NCBI RefSeq assembly: GCF_051521495.1
Contig: NZ_CP150355.1
Span: 7,750,001 to 7,814,000 of the forward strand
DNA from: Sorangium sp051521495
GTDB taxonomy: Bacteria > Myxococcota_A > Polyangia > Polyangiales > Polyangiaceae
DNA: 64,000 nt
Direction of reading: 5' to 3'
Shown piece by piece: positions 25,853 to 34,089 of the stretch (positions within the stretch are counted from its first letter, which is position 1; every line of letters begins with the position of its first letter). Under the pieces are notes generated by a model. It ran no database searches. It was not told the DNA's origin and saw nothing but the letters and a program-made list of their open reading frames with translations. Position numbers and translations under genes: made by a program.

Positions 25853-27763
25853 ATGGCCGGATACCGCAGTCGTACATCCACCCAGGGGCGCAACATGGCA
25901 GGGGCGCGCGCGCTGTGGCGCGCCACCGGCATGAAGGACGCCGATTTCGAGAAGCCGATCATCGCGATCGCCAACAGCTTCACGCAGTTCGTTCCGGGGC
26001 ACGTCCACCTCCACGACGTCGGGCAGCGGGCGAAGAAGGTCATCGACGCCGCGGGCGGGTGGGGCGTCGAGTTCAACACCATCGCCATCGACGACGGGAT
26101 CGCGATGGGCCACGCCGGCATGCTGTACTCGCTGCCGAGCCGGGAGCTCATCGCCGACAGCGTCGAGTACATGGTGAACGCGCACTGCGCCGACGCGCTC
26201 CTGTGCATCTCGAACTGCGACAAGATCACGCCCGGCATGCTCCTCGCCGCCATGCGGCTCAACATCCCGACCGTCTTCGTGTCGGGCGGCCCCATGGAGG
26301 CGGGCAAGCTCGTCGGGACGCACGACCGCGACGGCAAGCCCCTCATCCGGAAGCTCGACCTCATCGATCCGATGATCGCCGCGAGCGACGACAAGGTGAC
26401 CGACGCGGATCTCGCCGCGATGGAGCGGTCCGCGTGCCCGACCTGCGGCTCGTGCTCCGGCATGTTCACGGCCAACAGCATGAACTGCCTCAACGAGGCG
26501 CTCGGCCTCGCGCTGCCCGGCAACGGCACGCTGCTCGCGACGCACGCGGCGCGCTGGGAGCTCTTCGAGGCGGCGGCGAAGCGCGTCGTCGCGCTCGCGC
26601 AGCGGCACTACGTCGACGGCGACGCCTCGGTGCTGCCGCGGAGCATCGCGACGTTCGAGGCGTTCGAGAACGCGATGGCGCTCGACATCGCGATGGGCGG
26701 CTCGACGAACACGGTGCTCCACATCCTCGCGGTCGCCCGCGAGGCGCAGGTGGACTTCAAGATGTCGGACATCGACCGGATGTCGCGCAAGGTGCCCAAC
26801 ATCTGCAAGGTGGCGCCCTCGTCGCATCATCATGTCGAGGACGTGCACCGCGCGGGCGGCGTGCTGACGATCCTCGGCGAGCTCGACCGCGCGGGGCTCA
26901 TCCATCGGCAGGTGGGCACGGTCCACGCGAGCACGCTCGGCGACGCCATCGACGAGAACGACATCCGCCGTCCCACGGCGACGGCCGCCGCGAAGAAGCG
27001 CGCGCTCGCCGCGCCGGGCGGCGTGCCGACCACGGTCGCGTTCTCGCAGGACAAGTACTTCGCCGACACCGACGATGACGCCCAGAAGGGCTGCATTCGC
27101 GACGTCGACCACGCGTACAGCCGCGAGGGCGGGCTCGCCGTGCTCTACGGCAACATCGCGGCGGACGGCTGTATCGTGAAGACCGCTGGCGTCGATCCCG
27201 AGATCTGGAAGTTCGAGGGGCCCGCGCGGGTGTTCCACTCGCAGGAGGCGGCGTGCGACGCGATCTGGGACAACCAGATCCGCTCGGGCGATGTCGTCGT
27301 GATCGTCTACGAGGGGCCGAAGGGCGGCCCCGGCATGCAGGAGATGCTCTATCCGACGTCGTTCCTGAAGGGGAAGGGCCTCGGGAAGGCGTGCGCCCTC
27401 ATCACGGACGGCCGGTTCAGCGGCGGGACGTCGGGCCTGAGCATCGGGCACGTCTCGCCCGAGGCGGCCGAGGGCGGGACCATCGGGCTGATCGAGGAGG
27501 GCGACCGCATCCGGATCGACATCCCCTCCCGGACGATCGATGTCCTGGTCAGCGAAGCGGAGCTCGATCGCCGCCGCCGCGCCGCCGAGGCGCGGGGCGC
27601 CGACGCGTTCAGGCCGAACCGCGATCGGAAGGTCTCCCCTGCCCTGCGGGCTTACGCGCTGATGGCCACGAGCGCCGCCAACGGCGCTGTCCGCGACGTC
27701 GGCCAGATCGAGCCGAGCCGGCGCGCCGAGGACGGCGCGGCGGCGACCACGCCGCGCAAGTAG
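25853..27763 (+). CDS. ilvD: Dihydroxy-acid dehydratase
   Basis: A 636-residue enzyme of branched-chain amino-acid synthesis that dehydrates 2,3-dihydroxy-isovalerate and -methylvalerate to the 2-oxo acids (the step before transamination to valine and isoleucine). It carries the IlvD/Edd signatures ISNCDKITPGM and CPTCGSCSGMFTANSMNCL, whose Cys residues bind the iron-sulfur cluster, and a C-terminal DGRFSGGTSGLSIGH. Length and motifs match the long E. coli-like class. GGAG lies about 11 nt ahead of the ATG. No other ilv or leu gene is near, so it is a single-gene unit, closed by a good hairpin at 27784. Confidence 0.98.
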   Translation: MAGYRSRTSTQGRNMAGARALWRATGMKDADFEKPIIAIANSFTQFVPGHVHLHDVGQRAKKVIDAAGGWGVEFNTIAIDDGIAMGHAGMLYSLPSRELIADSVEYMVNAHCADALLCISNCDKITPGMLLAAMRLNIPTVFVSGGPMEAGKLVGTHDRDGKPLIRKLDLIDPMIAASDDKVTDADLAAMERSACPTCGSCSGMFTANSMNCLNEALGLALPGNGTLLATHAARWELFEAAAKRVVALAQRHYVDGDASVLPRSIATFEAFENAMALDIAMGGSTNTVLHILAVAREAQVDFKMSDIDRMSRKVPNICKVAPSSHHHVEDVHRAGGVLTILGELDRAGLIHRQVGTVHASTLGDAIDENDIRRPTATAAAKKRALAAPGGVPTTVAFSQDKYFADTDDDAQKGCIRDVDHAYSREGGLAVLYGNIAADGCIVKTAGVDPEIWKFEGPARVFHSQEAACDAIWDNQIRSGDVVVIVYEGPKGGPGMQEMLYPTSFLKGKGLGKACALITDGRFSGGTSGLSIGHVSPEAAEGGTIGLIEEGDRIRIDIPSRTIDVLVSEAELDRRRRAAEARGADAFRPNRDRKVSPALRAYALMATSAANGAVRDVGQIEPSRRAEDGAAATTPRK

Positions 27764-27783
27764 CGGAGATCGAGCCGACGTCC

Positions 27784-27818
27784 GTGCGCCGTGCCGCGCG
27801 AATGCGGGCACGGCGCAC
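27784..27818 (+). terminator. Hairpin terminator after ilvD
   Basis: A perfect 12-bp stem, GTGCGCCGTGCC (27784-27795) with GGCACGGCGCAC (27807-27818), and an 11-nt loop begins 20 nt after the ilvD stop. A T tract is lacking. Confidence 0.6.
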
Positions 27819-27949
27819 GCGGCGCTGCGGCGGCGTCGCCGCCACGTCGGCCGCCCCGGCCACCCTGCGCTGGTGCGTCCGGCGCAGGTCGGGCGTGCGG
27901 CGCTCAGGGCCTGTACGCCATCGGCGCGACGGAGGTGCGCCTATCGCGT

Positions 27950-29308
27950 ATGATGACGCACATGAGAAAATCGGCGCTCATCCTGGCCATCTCTCTCGTC
28001 CCGGCTTGCAGCCCCAAGGTGCGTAGGTTCCCAGGTGATCACGAGGCCGGGAGCGGTGGAAGCGGGGCCGGTGGCAGCAGCACCACGAGCAGCAACAGCA
28101 CGAGCGGCGACACCGCCACGAGCAGCAGCGACGCCACGAGCAGCAGCGACACCACCACGAGCAGCGGTGGGATGGACAGCTGCGTCGACCCGGCGGCGGA
28201 CTGCCCGCCAGCGCGCAGCGCCTGCATGGAAGCGGTGTGCAGCGAGGGTGAGTGTTCGGAGCGGCCGCGGCCGGCGCGGACCCCCTGCGGAGCCGACGGC
28301 AGCGCGGAGTGCGATGGTGCCGGGGACTGCGTGACGTGCGCGAGCGGCACGGAGTGCGGGTGTGGGGAGCCGGGTTGCCCGAACACGTGCGGCTCGGCGG
28401 ACGCGATGGCGACGCCTCCGAGCTGTGCGGGAGGCGGGTCGGGCGCAGGAGACAGCTGCGGGCCGGGCGACGCGAGCTGCTGCGGCAACGGGATGGTCCC
28501 CTGCGGCACGTACCTGAGGGGCTACGACGGGACGCCGAGCACGGAGGACTCGTTCCCCGCGGCCGTCAGCGACTTCCGCCTGGACAAGTACGAGATCACG
28601 GTGGGGCGATTCCGAGCGTTCGTGGACGCCGGGCGGGGCGTGCAGGAGAGCCCGCCGGCGATCGGGGATGGCCGGCACCCCCACGTCAGCGGCAGCGGGT
28701 GGATCGCTGGGTGGAACCAGCGTCTCCAGCCGAACACAGCGGCGCTGAGAGCGGCGCTGCAGTGCAATGGCGACCGCCTCTGGACGTGGACCGACGCCCC
28801 CGGGCCGAACGAGGAGCTGCCGATCAATTGCATCACCTGGTTCGAGGCCTTCGCGTTCTGCGCGTGGGACGGCGGCCGCCTGCCCTCCGAGGCGGAGTGG
28901 AACTATGCGGCTGCCGGAGGCGACGAGCATCGACCCTATCCCTGGGGCTCCGGGATCGACGGCGATCGCGCCGCGTACAACTGCACGGGGGACGGGAGCG
29001 CCGCGGGCGCTTGCGCGCTGAGCGACATCCTGCCGGTCGGGTCGAAGCCGCGCGGAGACGGGCGGTGGGGGCAGTCAGATCTCGCCGGGAACCTGTGGGA
29101 GTGGACGATGGATTGGTGGGGGGACACGCTCCCCACGCCGTGCATCGACTGCGTGTTTCGCGCCGACGGCGATCGCGACGCACCGCGGGTGACCCGCGGC
29201 GGGAGCTACCGCGCGCCGGCGACGGACGTACGCGCGGCCAACCGCGACTTCAGCGATGCCATCGATCGCGTCAACAACATCGGGGCCCGCTGCGCGCGGG
29301 ACATGTAG
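27950..29308 (+). CDS. Lipoprotein with formylglycine-generating-enzyme-like (FGE/SUMF1) domain
   Basis: A 452-residue exported protein. The signal peptide ends in a lipobox (LVPACS), then a Ser/Thr/Gly linker of about 55 residues encoded by an AGCAGC-type low-complexity DNA stretch, then a Cys-rich segment (about 75-170) with many CxxC-like pairs, then an FGE-sulfatase domain (about 185-452). Family features are LDKYEITVGRFRAFV, GGRLPSEAEWNYAAAGG, LAGNLWEWTMDWW, RVTRGGSYR and the final IGARCA. Most bacterial proteins with this fold are not sulfatase activators; as a lipoprotein this one is more likely a surface or ligand-binding variant. I chose the ATG at 27950 over the open frame from 27791 because the signal peptide begins there, with GGAGGTG upstream. 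Confidence 0.87.
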   Translation: MMTHMRKSALILAISLVPACSPKVRRFPGDHEAGSGGSGAGGSSTTSSNSTSGDTATSSSDATSSSDTTTSSGGMDSCVDPAADCPPARSACMEAVCSEGECSERPRPARTPCGADGSAECDGAGDCVTCASGTECGCGEPGCPNTCGSADAMATPPSCAGGGSGAGDSCGPGDASCCGNGMVPCGTYLRGYDGTPSTEDSFPAAVSDFRLDKYEITVGRFRAFVDAGRGVQESPPAIGDGRHPHVSGSGWIAGWNQRLQPNTAALRAALQCNGDRLWTWTDAPGPNEELPINCITWFEAFAFCAWDGGRLPSEAEWNYAAAGGDEHRPYPWGSGIDGDRAAYNCTGDGSAAGACALSDILPVGSKPRGDGRWGQSDLAGNLWEWTMDWWGDTLPTPCIDCVFRADGDRDAPRVTRGGSYRAPATDVRAANRDFSDAIDRVNNIGARCARDM

Positions 29309-29360
29309 ATCCCCGGAGCGCCGCGTTCTCGCGCGGCCGCCAGATCCGGAAGGAGCGCCG

Positions 29361-29490
29361 CGCTGGACGTCGCTGGACGTCGCTGGACGCCGCGGGACAT
29401 CGCTGGACGCCGCGGGACATCGCTGGACACCGCGGGACATCGCTGGACGCCGCGGGACATCGCTGGACACCGCCGGACGTCGCTGGACAT
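29361..29490. repeat. Minisatellite: 13 exact 10-bp units
   Basis: Thirteen uninterrupted 10-bp units of consensus CGCKGGACRY (for example CGCTGGACGT, CGCGGGACAT) fill 29361-29490 with no insertions or deletions. From unit 3 on, CGCTGG and CGCGGG units alternate, giving a 20-bp higher-order period. It lies between the FGE lipoprotein and D-amino-acid oxidase genes. A 10-bp period cannot keep a reading frame, so it is non-coding. Confidence 0.95.
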
Positions 29491-29565
29491 CCACACGACT
29501 GGATTCGACGCTGGGTGTGGTGTGCGACGTCGACGCTGGGGTCCGGCGTGCTAGAGCGCCCCATC

Positions 29566-30537
29566 ATGGGCTCATCGGGAAGCCGAGCTCAGGCGCAGCA
29601 GATCACCGTCGTGGGCGCAGGGGTGATCGGGTTGACCACGGCGGTCGTCCTGCAGCGCGACGGCCACCGGGTGCAGGTGATCGCGGCGGAGCGCGGCGAG
29701 CGCACGACGTCTGCGGTCGCGGCCGCGCTGTGGCATCCTTTTCAGGCGGACCCGCCCGAGCGCGTCAACGCCTGGTCGCGGAGGAGCCTCGATGAGCTCA
29801 CCCGCATCGCGAACGAGCACCCCGAAGCTGGCGTGGATCTGCTGACCGCGCGCGAGGCGGCGGACGACACGCGACTTCCGTGGTGGGCTCCGAGCGTGCC
29901 GGACCTCGCGCTCGAGCCTGGACCCCACCCGCTGGGCGCGCCGTACAGCTGGCGATTCACGGCGCCGCGCATCGAGCCCTCGTTGCACCTGCCCTGGCTG
30001 GAGGCGCAGCTCGACTGTCCGGTGCGCATCGAGCGCGTCCCATCGCTCGCCTCGGTCGATGGCGACTGCGTCGTGAATTGCACCGGGCTCGGGGCGCGCG
30101 CGCTCACCGGCGACGATGAGCTCCTCGCCCTCTACGGTCAGGTCGCGATCGTCGAGCCGGGCGAGATCCACCCCGATGTCGCATTGGGTGATGAAAGGGA
30201 CGAAACGGCTCTCGTTTATGTCGTCCCAAGGCGTCGCGAAATTGTGATTGGTGGTTGTGTCGTCCCGTCGTCCGATGACCGCCCGTTGACGCCTGACCCC
30301 GAGCTGACTGACGCAATGCTCCAGAGGGTGCGCGCGGCCGGGCTCAAACCGGGCCGCTTGCTCGGCGCGCGCGCCGGACTGCGCCCCTATCGGCGCACCG
30401 TGCGGCTCGAGCGTGAAGGCCGGGTGATCCACAACTACGGCCATGGTGGCGCGGGATACACGCTGGCGTGGGGTTGTGCCGACGAGGTGAGGGCGGTGCT
30501 GCAAGACGGCAAAGCTTCGACACAGGGCCATGTCTAG
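29566..30537 (+). CDS. D-amino-acid oxidase
   Basis: A 323-residue FAD enzyme that oxidatively deaminates neutral D-amino acids to 2-oxo acids, ammonia and hydrogen peroxide. The N-terminal dinucleotide fold has GAGVIG at 17-22. The C-terminus has the substrate Arg segment GLRPYRRTVRLEREG, close to the GFRPVRPQIRLERE of mammalian enzymes, and the DAO signature VIHNYGHGGAGYTLAWGCA. There is no signal peptide or peroxisomal-type tail. The reading frame is open far upstream, but that part is out of frame with the FGE gene it overlaps; the ATG at 29566 precedes the FAD fold by the usual 10-15 residues. In this setting it may recycle cell-wall or environmental D-amino acids. Confidence 0.93.
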   Translation: MGSSGSRAQAQQITVVGAGVIGLTTAVVLQRDGHRVQVIAAERGERTTSAVAAALWHPFQADPPERVNAWSRRSLDELTRIANEHPEAGVDLLTAREAADDTRLPWWAPSVPDLALEPGPHPLGAPYSWRFTAPRIEPSLHLPWLEAQLDCPVRIERVPSLASVDGDCVVNCTGLGARALTGDDELLALYGQVAIVEPGEIHPDVALGDERDETALVYVVPRRREIVIGGCVVPSSDDRPLTPDPELTDAMLQRVRAAGLKPGRLLGARAGLRPYRRTVRLEREGRVIHNYGHGGAGYTLAWGCADEVRAVLQDGKASTQGHV

Positions 30538-31114
30538 AGAGACGTGCCCAGCGCGCTGTGATGACGCGCTCCATGGTGTCAGAGCCGCGCCTCCGGGCCT
30601 GTTCTTCGGCCAGCGGCAGCCGCACCAACGCAGGCCCACGCGCCCCGCGGCGAACCAACGGGAGTCGACGCGAACAGACGCGAACAGACGCAAGCAGACG
30701 CAAGCAGACGCAAGCAGACGCGAACCAACGCGAACGCGTACCAACGCGCTGACGCCAACAGAAACAAACCACGCTGGTTCTGGAATCCAGCCAACCAGAA
30801 AGCCCAACGCAACGCTCCGAAAGTCTCGTTGTGCTCCTGTTGCTAGGCTGCTAGATTGAATTCGTGCTCGTCTGCGAGCGTCTCCCGCCTTCCCTCGCAG
30901 TGGAACCGCCCGTGGCGCTCCCCTGCTCGTCCGAGGGAATGGCCGTGGATGACCTCGCTCAGGAGGTCGCTGGCCCTTGACGACCTCTCGGTGCGATCCC
31001 TGGAACGCAGTCCCGAGTGGTCGAACGTTCGTTTGCGCTTGCGCTTGATCCGGCGGCCACCGCCCGCCGCCACAAAAGTGAAGATCCGAAGCTTCCCCGG
31101 GAGTGTTGAGCGCC
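30538..31114. other. Non-coding spacer with a 10-bp repeat
   Basis: No supported gene in this 577-bp spacer. Besides the array at 30651-30730 there is a short minus-strand frame at 30843-31073 with mixed composition (it ends RRETLADEHEFNLAA) that could be a remnant of something, but I cannot place it and it has no credible start. The promoter of the desaturase gene should be near 31000-31100. Confidence 0.5.
30651..30730. repeat. Minisatellite: 8 ten-bp units
   Basis: Tandem 10-mers of consensus CRARCAGACG (CGAACAGACG twice, CAAGCAGACG three times, flanked by CGAACCAACG and one diverged unit) keep a strict 10-bp register. It has the same period as, but a different sequence from, the array at 29361, about 1.2 kb away on the other side of the oxidase gene. 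Confidence 0.88.
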
Positions 31115-32209
31115 ATGAACAACGACGAGAATCGACTCAGTCGTCCATCGGGGCGGCCAGCGGTCCGTAATTTCACGATGAACAACGACGAGAATTGCCC
31201 GAGGCGGCCCTCGGGAAGGCCCTCGGGAAGGCCGTCGGGGCGGCCCTCGGGGCGGCCCTCGGGGAGACCTTCCGGACGGCCGTCGCTCTGGAGCCTCCTG
31301 CCGCTCGACAGCGGCCTGCTGCAGACCCGGACGATCGAGTGGCCGACGCTGGCGCTCTTCACGGGGTCGTACGCCCTCTGGGCGACGGCCGTCTACGCGG
31401 GCGTCTCGGGCTGGGTGTCGACCGTGCCGGCCGTGCTCGCAGCGGCGGTGGCCGCGTATGCCGCCTTCACGCCGATGCACGAGGCCGCGCACCGGTCGCT
31501 GGCGCGCTCCGCGCTGCTGAACGGCGTGATCGGCCGGCTGTCCGGGGTGCTGCTCGTGGCGCCGTTCCTGGCGGTGCGTCACTTCCACCTCGAGCATCAC
31601 AAGCATACGAACGAGGCGGAGCGGGATCCGGACTACTGGAGTGGGCGCGGCCCGTGGTATGTCCTCCCGCTCCGCTGGGCGACACAGGATCTCCACTACT
31701 ACTACCTATTTTTGCGCTCCTACCGCGAGCAGAAGCGCACCGAGCGGATCGAGACGATCGCCACGCTCGCGGCCATGCTCGCGCTCGTGGCGCTGGCCTT
31801 CGGGCTCGGCCATGGCCGGCTCGCGCTCGTCTACTGGATCTTGCCGGCGCGGCTGGCGATCCTCTTCCTCGCGTTCGCCTTCGACTACCTGCCTCACTAT
31901 CCCCACGAGACCACGGCTGCGCAGAACCGGTACAGCGCGACGCGCGCGGTCGACAGCGCGCTCTTCAACGTGCTGCTCTTCGGGCAGACGTATCACCTCA
32001 TCCACCACCTCTACCCGGCCGTGCCGTTCTTCCGGTACCGGACCGTGTGGAAGCACCAGCGCGAGGAGCTCATGAAGCTGCGCTCGGAGAGCCTCCCGCC
32101 GCGGGCGCCGTCGCCCCTGATCACGGCGGGCAGCCTCGCCGCGCCGCGGGCGCCCGCGCTCCACGGCGCCCACCCCGCGCAGGCGGCGGCAGAGCTCGAC
32201 GCCATCTGA
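31115..32209 (+). CDS. Membrane fatty-acid desaturase / hydroxylase family protein
   Basis: A 364-residue integral membrane di-iron enzyme. The three His boxes of the desaturase superfamily are present: HEAAH at 122-126, HLEHHKH around 158-164 and HLIHH near 294-298, with hydrophobic segments between them (about 78-118, 135-153, 215-265). It introduces a double bond or hydroxyl into a lipid or carotenoid; which one cannot be read here. The first 57 residues are unusual: MNNDEN occurs twice (residues 1 and 22), followed by RPSG repeated six times. The repeats are 12 bp at DNA level (about 31205-31290). The real start could be 31115, the second ATG at 31178, or the upstream GTG at 31103. The odd N-terminus may be cytosolic and non-essential. 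Confidence 0.85.
   Translation: MNNDENRLSRPSGRPAVRNFTMNNDENCPRRPSGRPSGRPSGRPSGRPSGRPSGRPSLWSLLPLDSGLLQTRTIEWPTLALFTGSYALWATAVYAGVSGWVSTVPAVLAAAVAAYAAFTPMHEAAHRSLARSALLNGVIGRLSGVLLVAPFLAVRHFHLEHHKHTNEAERDPDYWSGRGPWYVLPLRWATQDLHYYYLFLRSYREQKRTERIETIATLAAMLALVALAFGLGHGRLALVYWILPARLAILFLAFAFDYLPHYPHETTAAQNRYSATRAVDSALFNVLLFGQTYHLIHHLYPAVPFFRYRTVWKHQREELMKLRSESLPPRAPSPLITAGSLAAPRAPALHGAHPAQAAAELDAI
31205..31290 (+). repeat. In-frame 12-bp tandem repeat (RPSG)
   Basis: About seven degenerate copies of a 12-bp GC-rich unit (CGGCCCTCGGGR type) encode successive RPSG tetrapeptides at the start of the desaturase. The unit length is a multiple of three, so copy-number change would not break the frame. 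Confidence 0.8.
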
Positions 32210-32265
32210 TCCGAGCAGCGCCGGGCTCGCCGCGCCATCCGCGATGACGCGCCAGGAATCAGGAG

Positions 32266-33906
32266 CTACAGGCGCGCGCGACGGCGGGAACGAAGCGCGC
32301 GCGGCGGCAGCAGGACCGCTCGGAAGAGCAGCGCCTCCGTCAGGGCGCGGCGGTCCAGCGCCACGCTGGACATGCTCAAGCCCGGCGCGAACGCGTCGGG
32401 CCGCTGCTCGCTCGTGCCGAGCGCCGGGATCGCGGCGCGCGCCCTGATGAGGATCGAGAGCGACTGCGCGGGCGCCTGGTGCGCCGCCAGGACCGCGCCC
32501 GCAAGGAGCGCCCGCGCGTCGCGGACGGCGGGGACCCGGCCGGCGAGCAGCGCGTCGCGCGCGCGCGACGCCTCCTGGCGCTCGTGCGGGCCGTAGTCGA
32601 GCCCGCTGATGTCCTGCAGGCCGAAGCCGGACAGGGAGGTCAGCGGGCCGGCATAGAGGCGCTCCACGATCCACGCGGCCATGCCGGCGAAGGGCGACAG
32701 CGGGAACGGCCGCCACGTGCCCCTCGCGGGCACGAGGAGGTCGTCGAGGCTCACCTCGGCGTGGCGGCGCGCCCACGCCTCCCTCAGGGCGCGCGCGTCC
32801 TCGTGGAGCCCGCCCCGATCGAGGACCATGCACCCGATGAGCACGCGCAGGTGCGGCGGAGGGTGCGCGTCATAACGCGTACCGGTCGGGTCCGTCTGGA
32901 CGGCGAGCGACGCAACCGGCTCGTCTTCCTGGAAGAACAGCTCGCTCATCGTGAGCACGTAGGCGGGCCCGAACATGAGCGTGCCGAAGACGTCACAGAA
33001 GATCTCCTCGAACCATGCACCGAACAGCCGCCTGAGCTCGGGAGCCCCGGCGCGATCGCCGTTCGACGCGGGCGGGCGCAGCTGCTCGCCCCCGTCCGGC
33101 AGGCCGAGCTCACGGCGCAGGGCCGGCTCGAGGCCGGCGACCGAGGCCAGGAAATCGTGGCCTATCTCGTGCGCGAGCGCCGGCCAGCGAAGCGGGGTCG
33201 AGAAGAAGTCGACGGGAAGGAAGATGGGCGCGATCGACGTCGGGATGAAGCCCGTCCAGATCGCGAGATCGAACTCCGTGAGCTGCGTGGCCGGCGATCC
33301 GCTCCGGAGCGGCAGCCCCTCCGCCCGCGCGAACGCGATCACGGGGGCGTAGCAGGCGTCGGCGAGGGCGTCCGCGTCGCCGAGCTCGGGCAGGAGCGAG
33401 GGGTCGCGGCGCTGCCGCGCGAGCGCCGCGATCTCGCTCACCACGAGCTCGATGTGGTCTGCGGCGGCCTCCGCTTCGCGCGCCGTGAGGCCCGCGTCGA
33501 CGGCCGCGCGCAGACGCCCGATGTCGTGCGGGACGGCCCCGAGGAGCACGTCCGTGAAGCGCCGGTTCGCCCGCTCGTGGCGCACCGCCTCGCCGAACGC
33601 CGCGGCACACTGATCGAGCTCGGTGAGCCGCAGGAGCACCGTCCGCAGCCGGTCGGCGTCGGGCGCGCGCGGGGCGCCGAACGGCACCGCCGCCCACGGA
33701 GCGGCGCTCGGCGGCGCGACATCCACGGGCACCGTGTCGCTCCGCGGCGCGACCTGCGTGGCGCTCCGCGCGACGTCCGCGTCGCCAGACCGCGCGGCGG
33801 CACGCTCGGCGCGCTTGGTTTGCAAGGCCCCACGCGCGATCGCGATCTTGACGATCAGCCAGATCACTCCGACGAGGGCGCCGACGTATTTCTCGAGGTC
33901 ATCCAT
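32266..33906 (-). CDS. Membrane-anchored HExxH metalloprotease-like protein
   Basis: A 546-residue protein with one N-terminal transmembrane helix (about 7-24), a disordered Ala/Pro linker (about 30-85), and a large alpha-helical domain. The active-site helix reads ALAHEIGHDFL (HEIGH at 246-250), and 50 residues later EEIFCD (300-305) supplies an ExxxD pair, the arrangement of gluzincin-type zinc proteases. I do not recognise the family beyond that. The ATG at 33906 is preceded by GGACGG. It is the last gene of a leftward operon after nfeD-long, nfeD-short, floA and a possible small ORF, which suggests a role in membrane-protein turnover at FloA/NfeD microdomains. If the small ORF is real its end overlaps this start by 43 bp. 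The fold and activity are inferred from motifs only. Confidence 0.85.
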   Translation of the reverse strand: MDDLEKYVGALVGVIWLIVKIAIARGALQTKRAERAAARSGDADVARSATQVAPRSDTVPVDVAPPSAAPWAAVPFGAPRAPDADRLRTVLLRLTELDQCAAAFGEAVRHERANRRFTDVLLGAVPHDIGRLRAAVDAGLTAREAEAAADHIELVVSEIAALARQRRDPSLLPELGDADALADACYAPVIAFARAEGLPLRSGSPATQLTEFDLAIWTGFIPTSIAPIFLPVDFFSTPLRWPALAHEIGHDFLASVAGLEPALRRELGLPDGGEQLRPPASNGDRAGAPELRRLFGAWFEEIFCDVFGTLMFGPAYVLTMSELFFQEDEPVASLAVQTDPTGTRYDAHPPPHLRVLIGCMVLDRGGLHEDARALREAWARRHAEVSLDDLLVPARGTWRPFPLSPFAGMAAWIVERLYAGPLTSLSGFGLQDISGLDYGPHERQEASRARDALLAGRVPAVRDARALLAGAVLAAHQAPAQSLSILIRARAAIPALGTSEQRPDAFAPGLSMSSVALDRRALTEALLFRAVLLPPRALRSRRRARL

Positions 33907-34088
33907 GGCGGCCGTCCAGCGTCGTCGGGGCGCGGCCCGCCGACCGCGCGGCTCTCAGGACGCGCGGCAGCGTGGGGCGATAGCGCCCGGGGCGGGCCGA
34001 GCACCTCGGCCAGCACGAAGCGCTGCACGAGCGCGCCGCGGCGGCCGAGCCACGCGAGGAGCGGGCCCGGCGGGTCGCGCGGCGGCAC
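33864..34088 (-). CDS. Possible small protein coupled to floA
   Basis: A GTG at 34088 sits 1 nt after the floA stop (34090-34092) and opens a 74-residue frame that ends 43 bp inside the metalloprotease gene. The coupling and overlap are typical of a real operon gene. The first half contains a moderately hydrophobic stretch (GPLLAWLGRRGALVQRFVLA), the rest is Pro/Ala/Arg-rich and looks less like protein. No family is recognised. It fills the only gap in an otherwise tightly packed operon, which is the main reason to list it. Confidence 0.4.
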   Translation of the reverse strand: MPPRDPPGPLLAWLGRRGALVQRFVLAEVLGPPRALSPHAAARPESRAVGGPRPDDAGRPPWMTSRNTSAPSSE

Positions 34089-34089
34089 C

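Noticed and set aside
30843..31073. 76-codon minus-strand frame upstream of the desaturase
   Set aside because: No recognisable family, no ribosome site, and overlapping frames on the other strand are equally open; left as unexplained.
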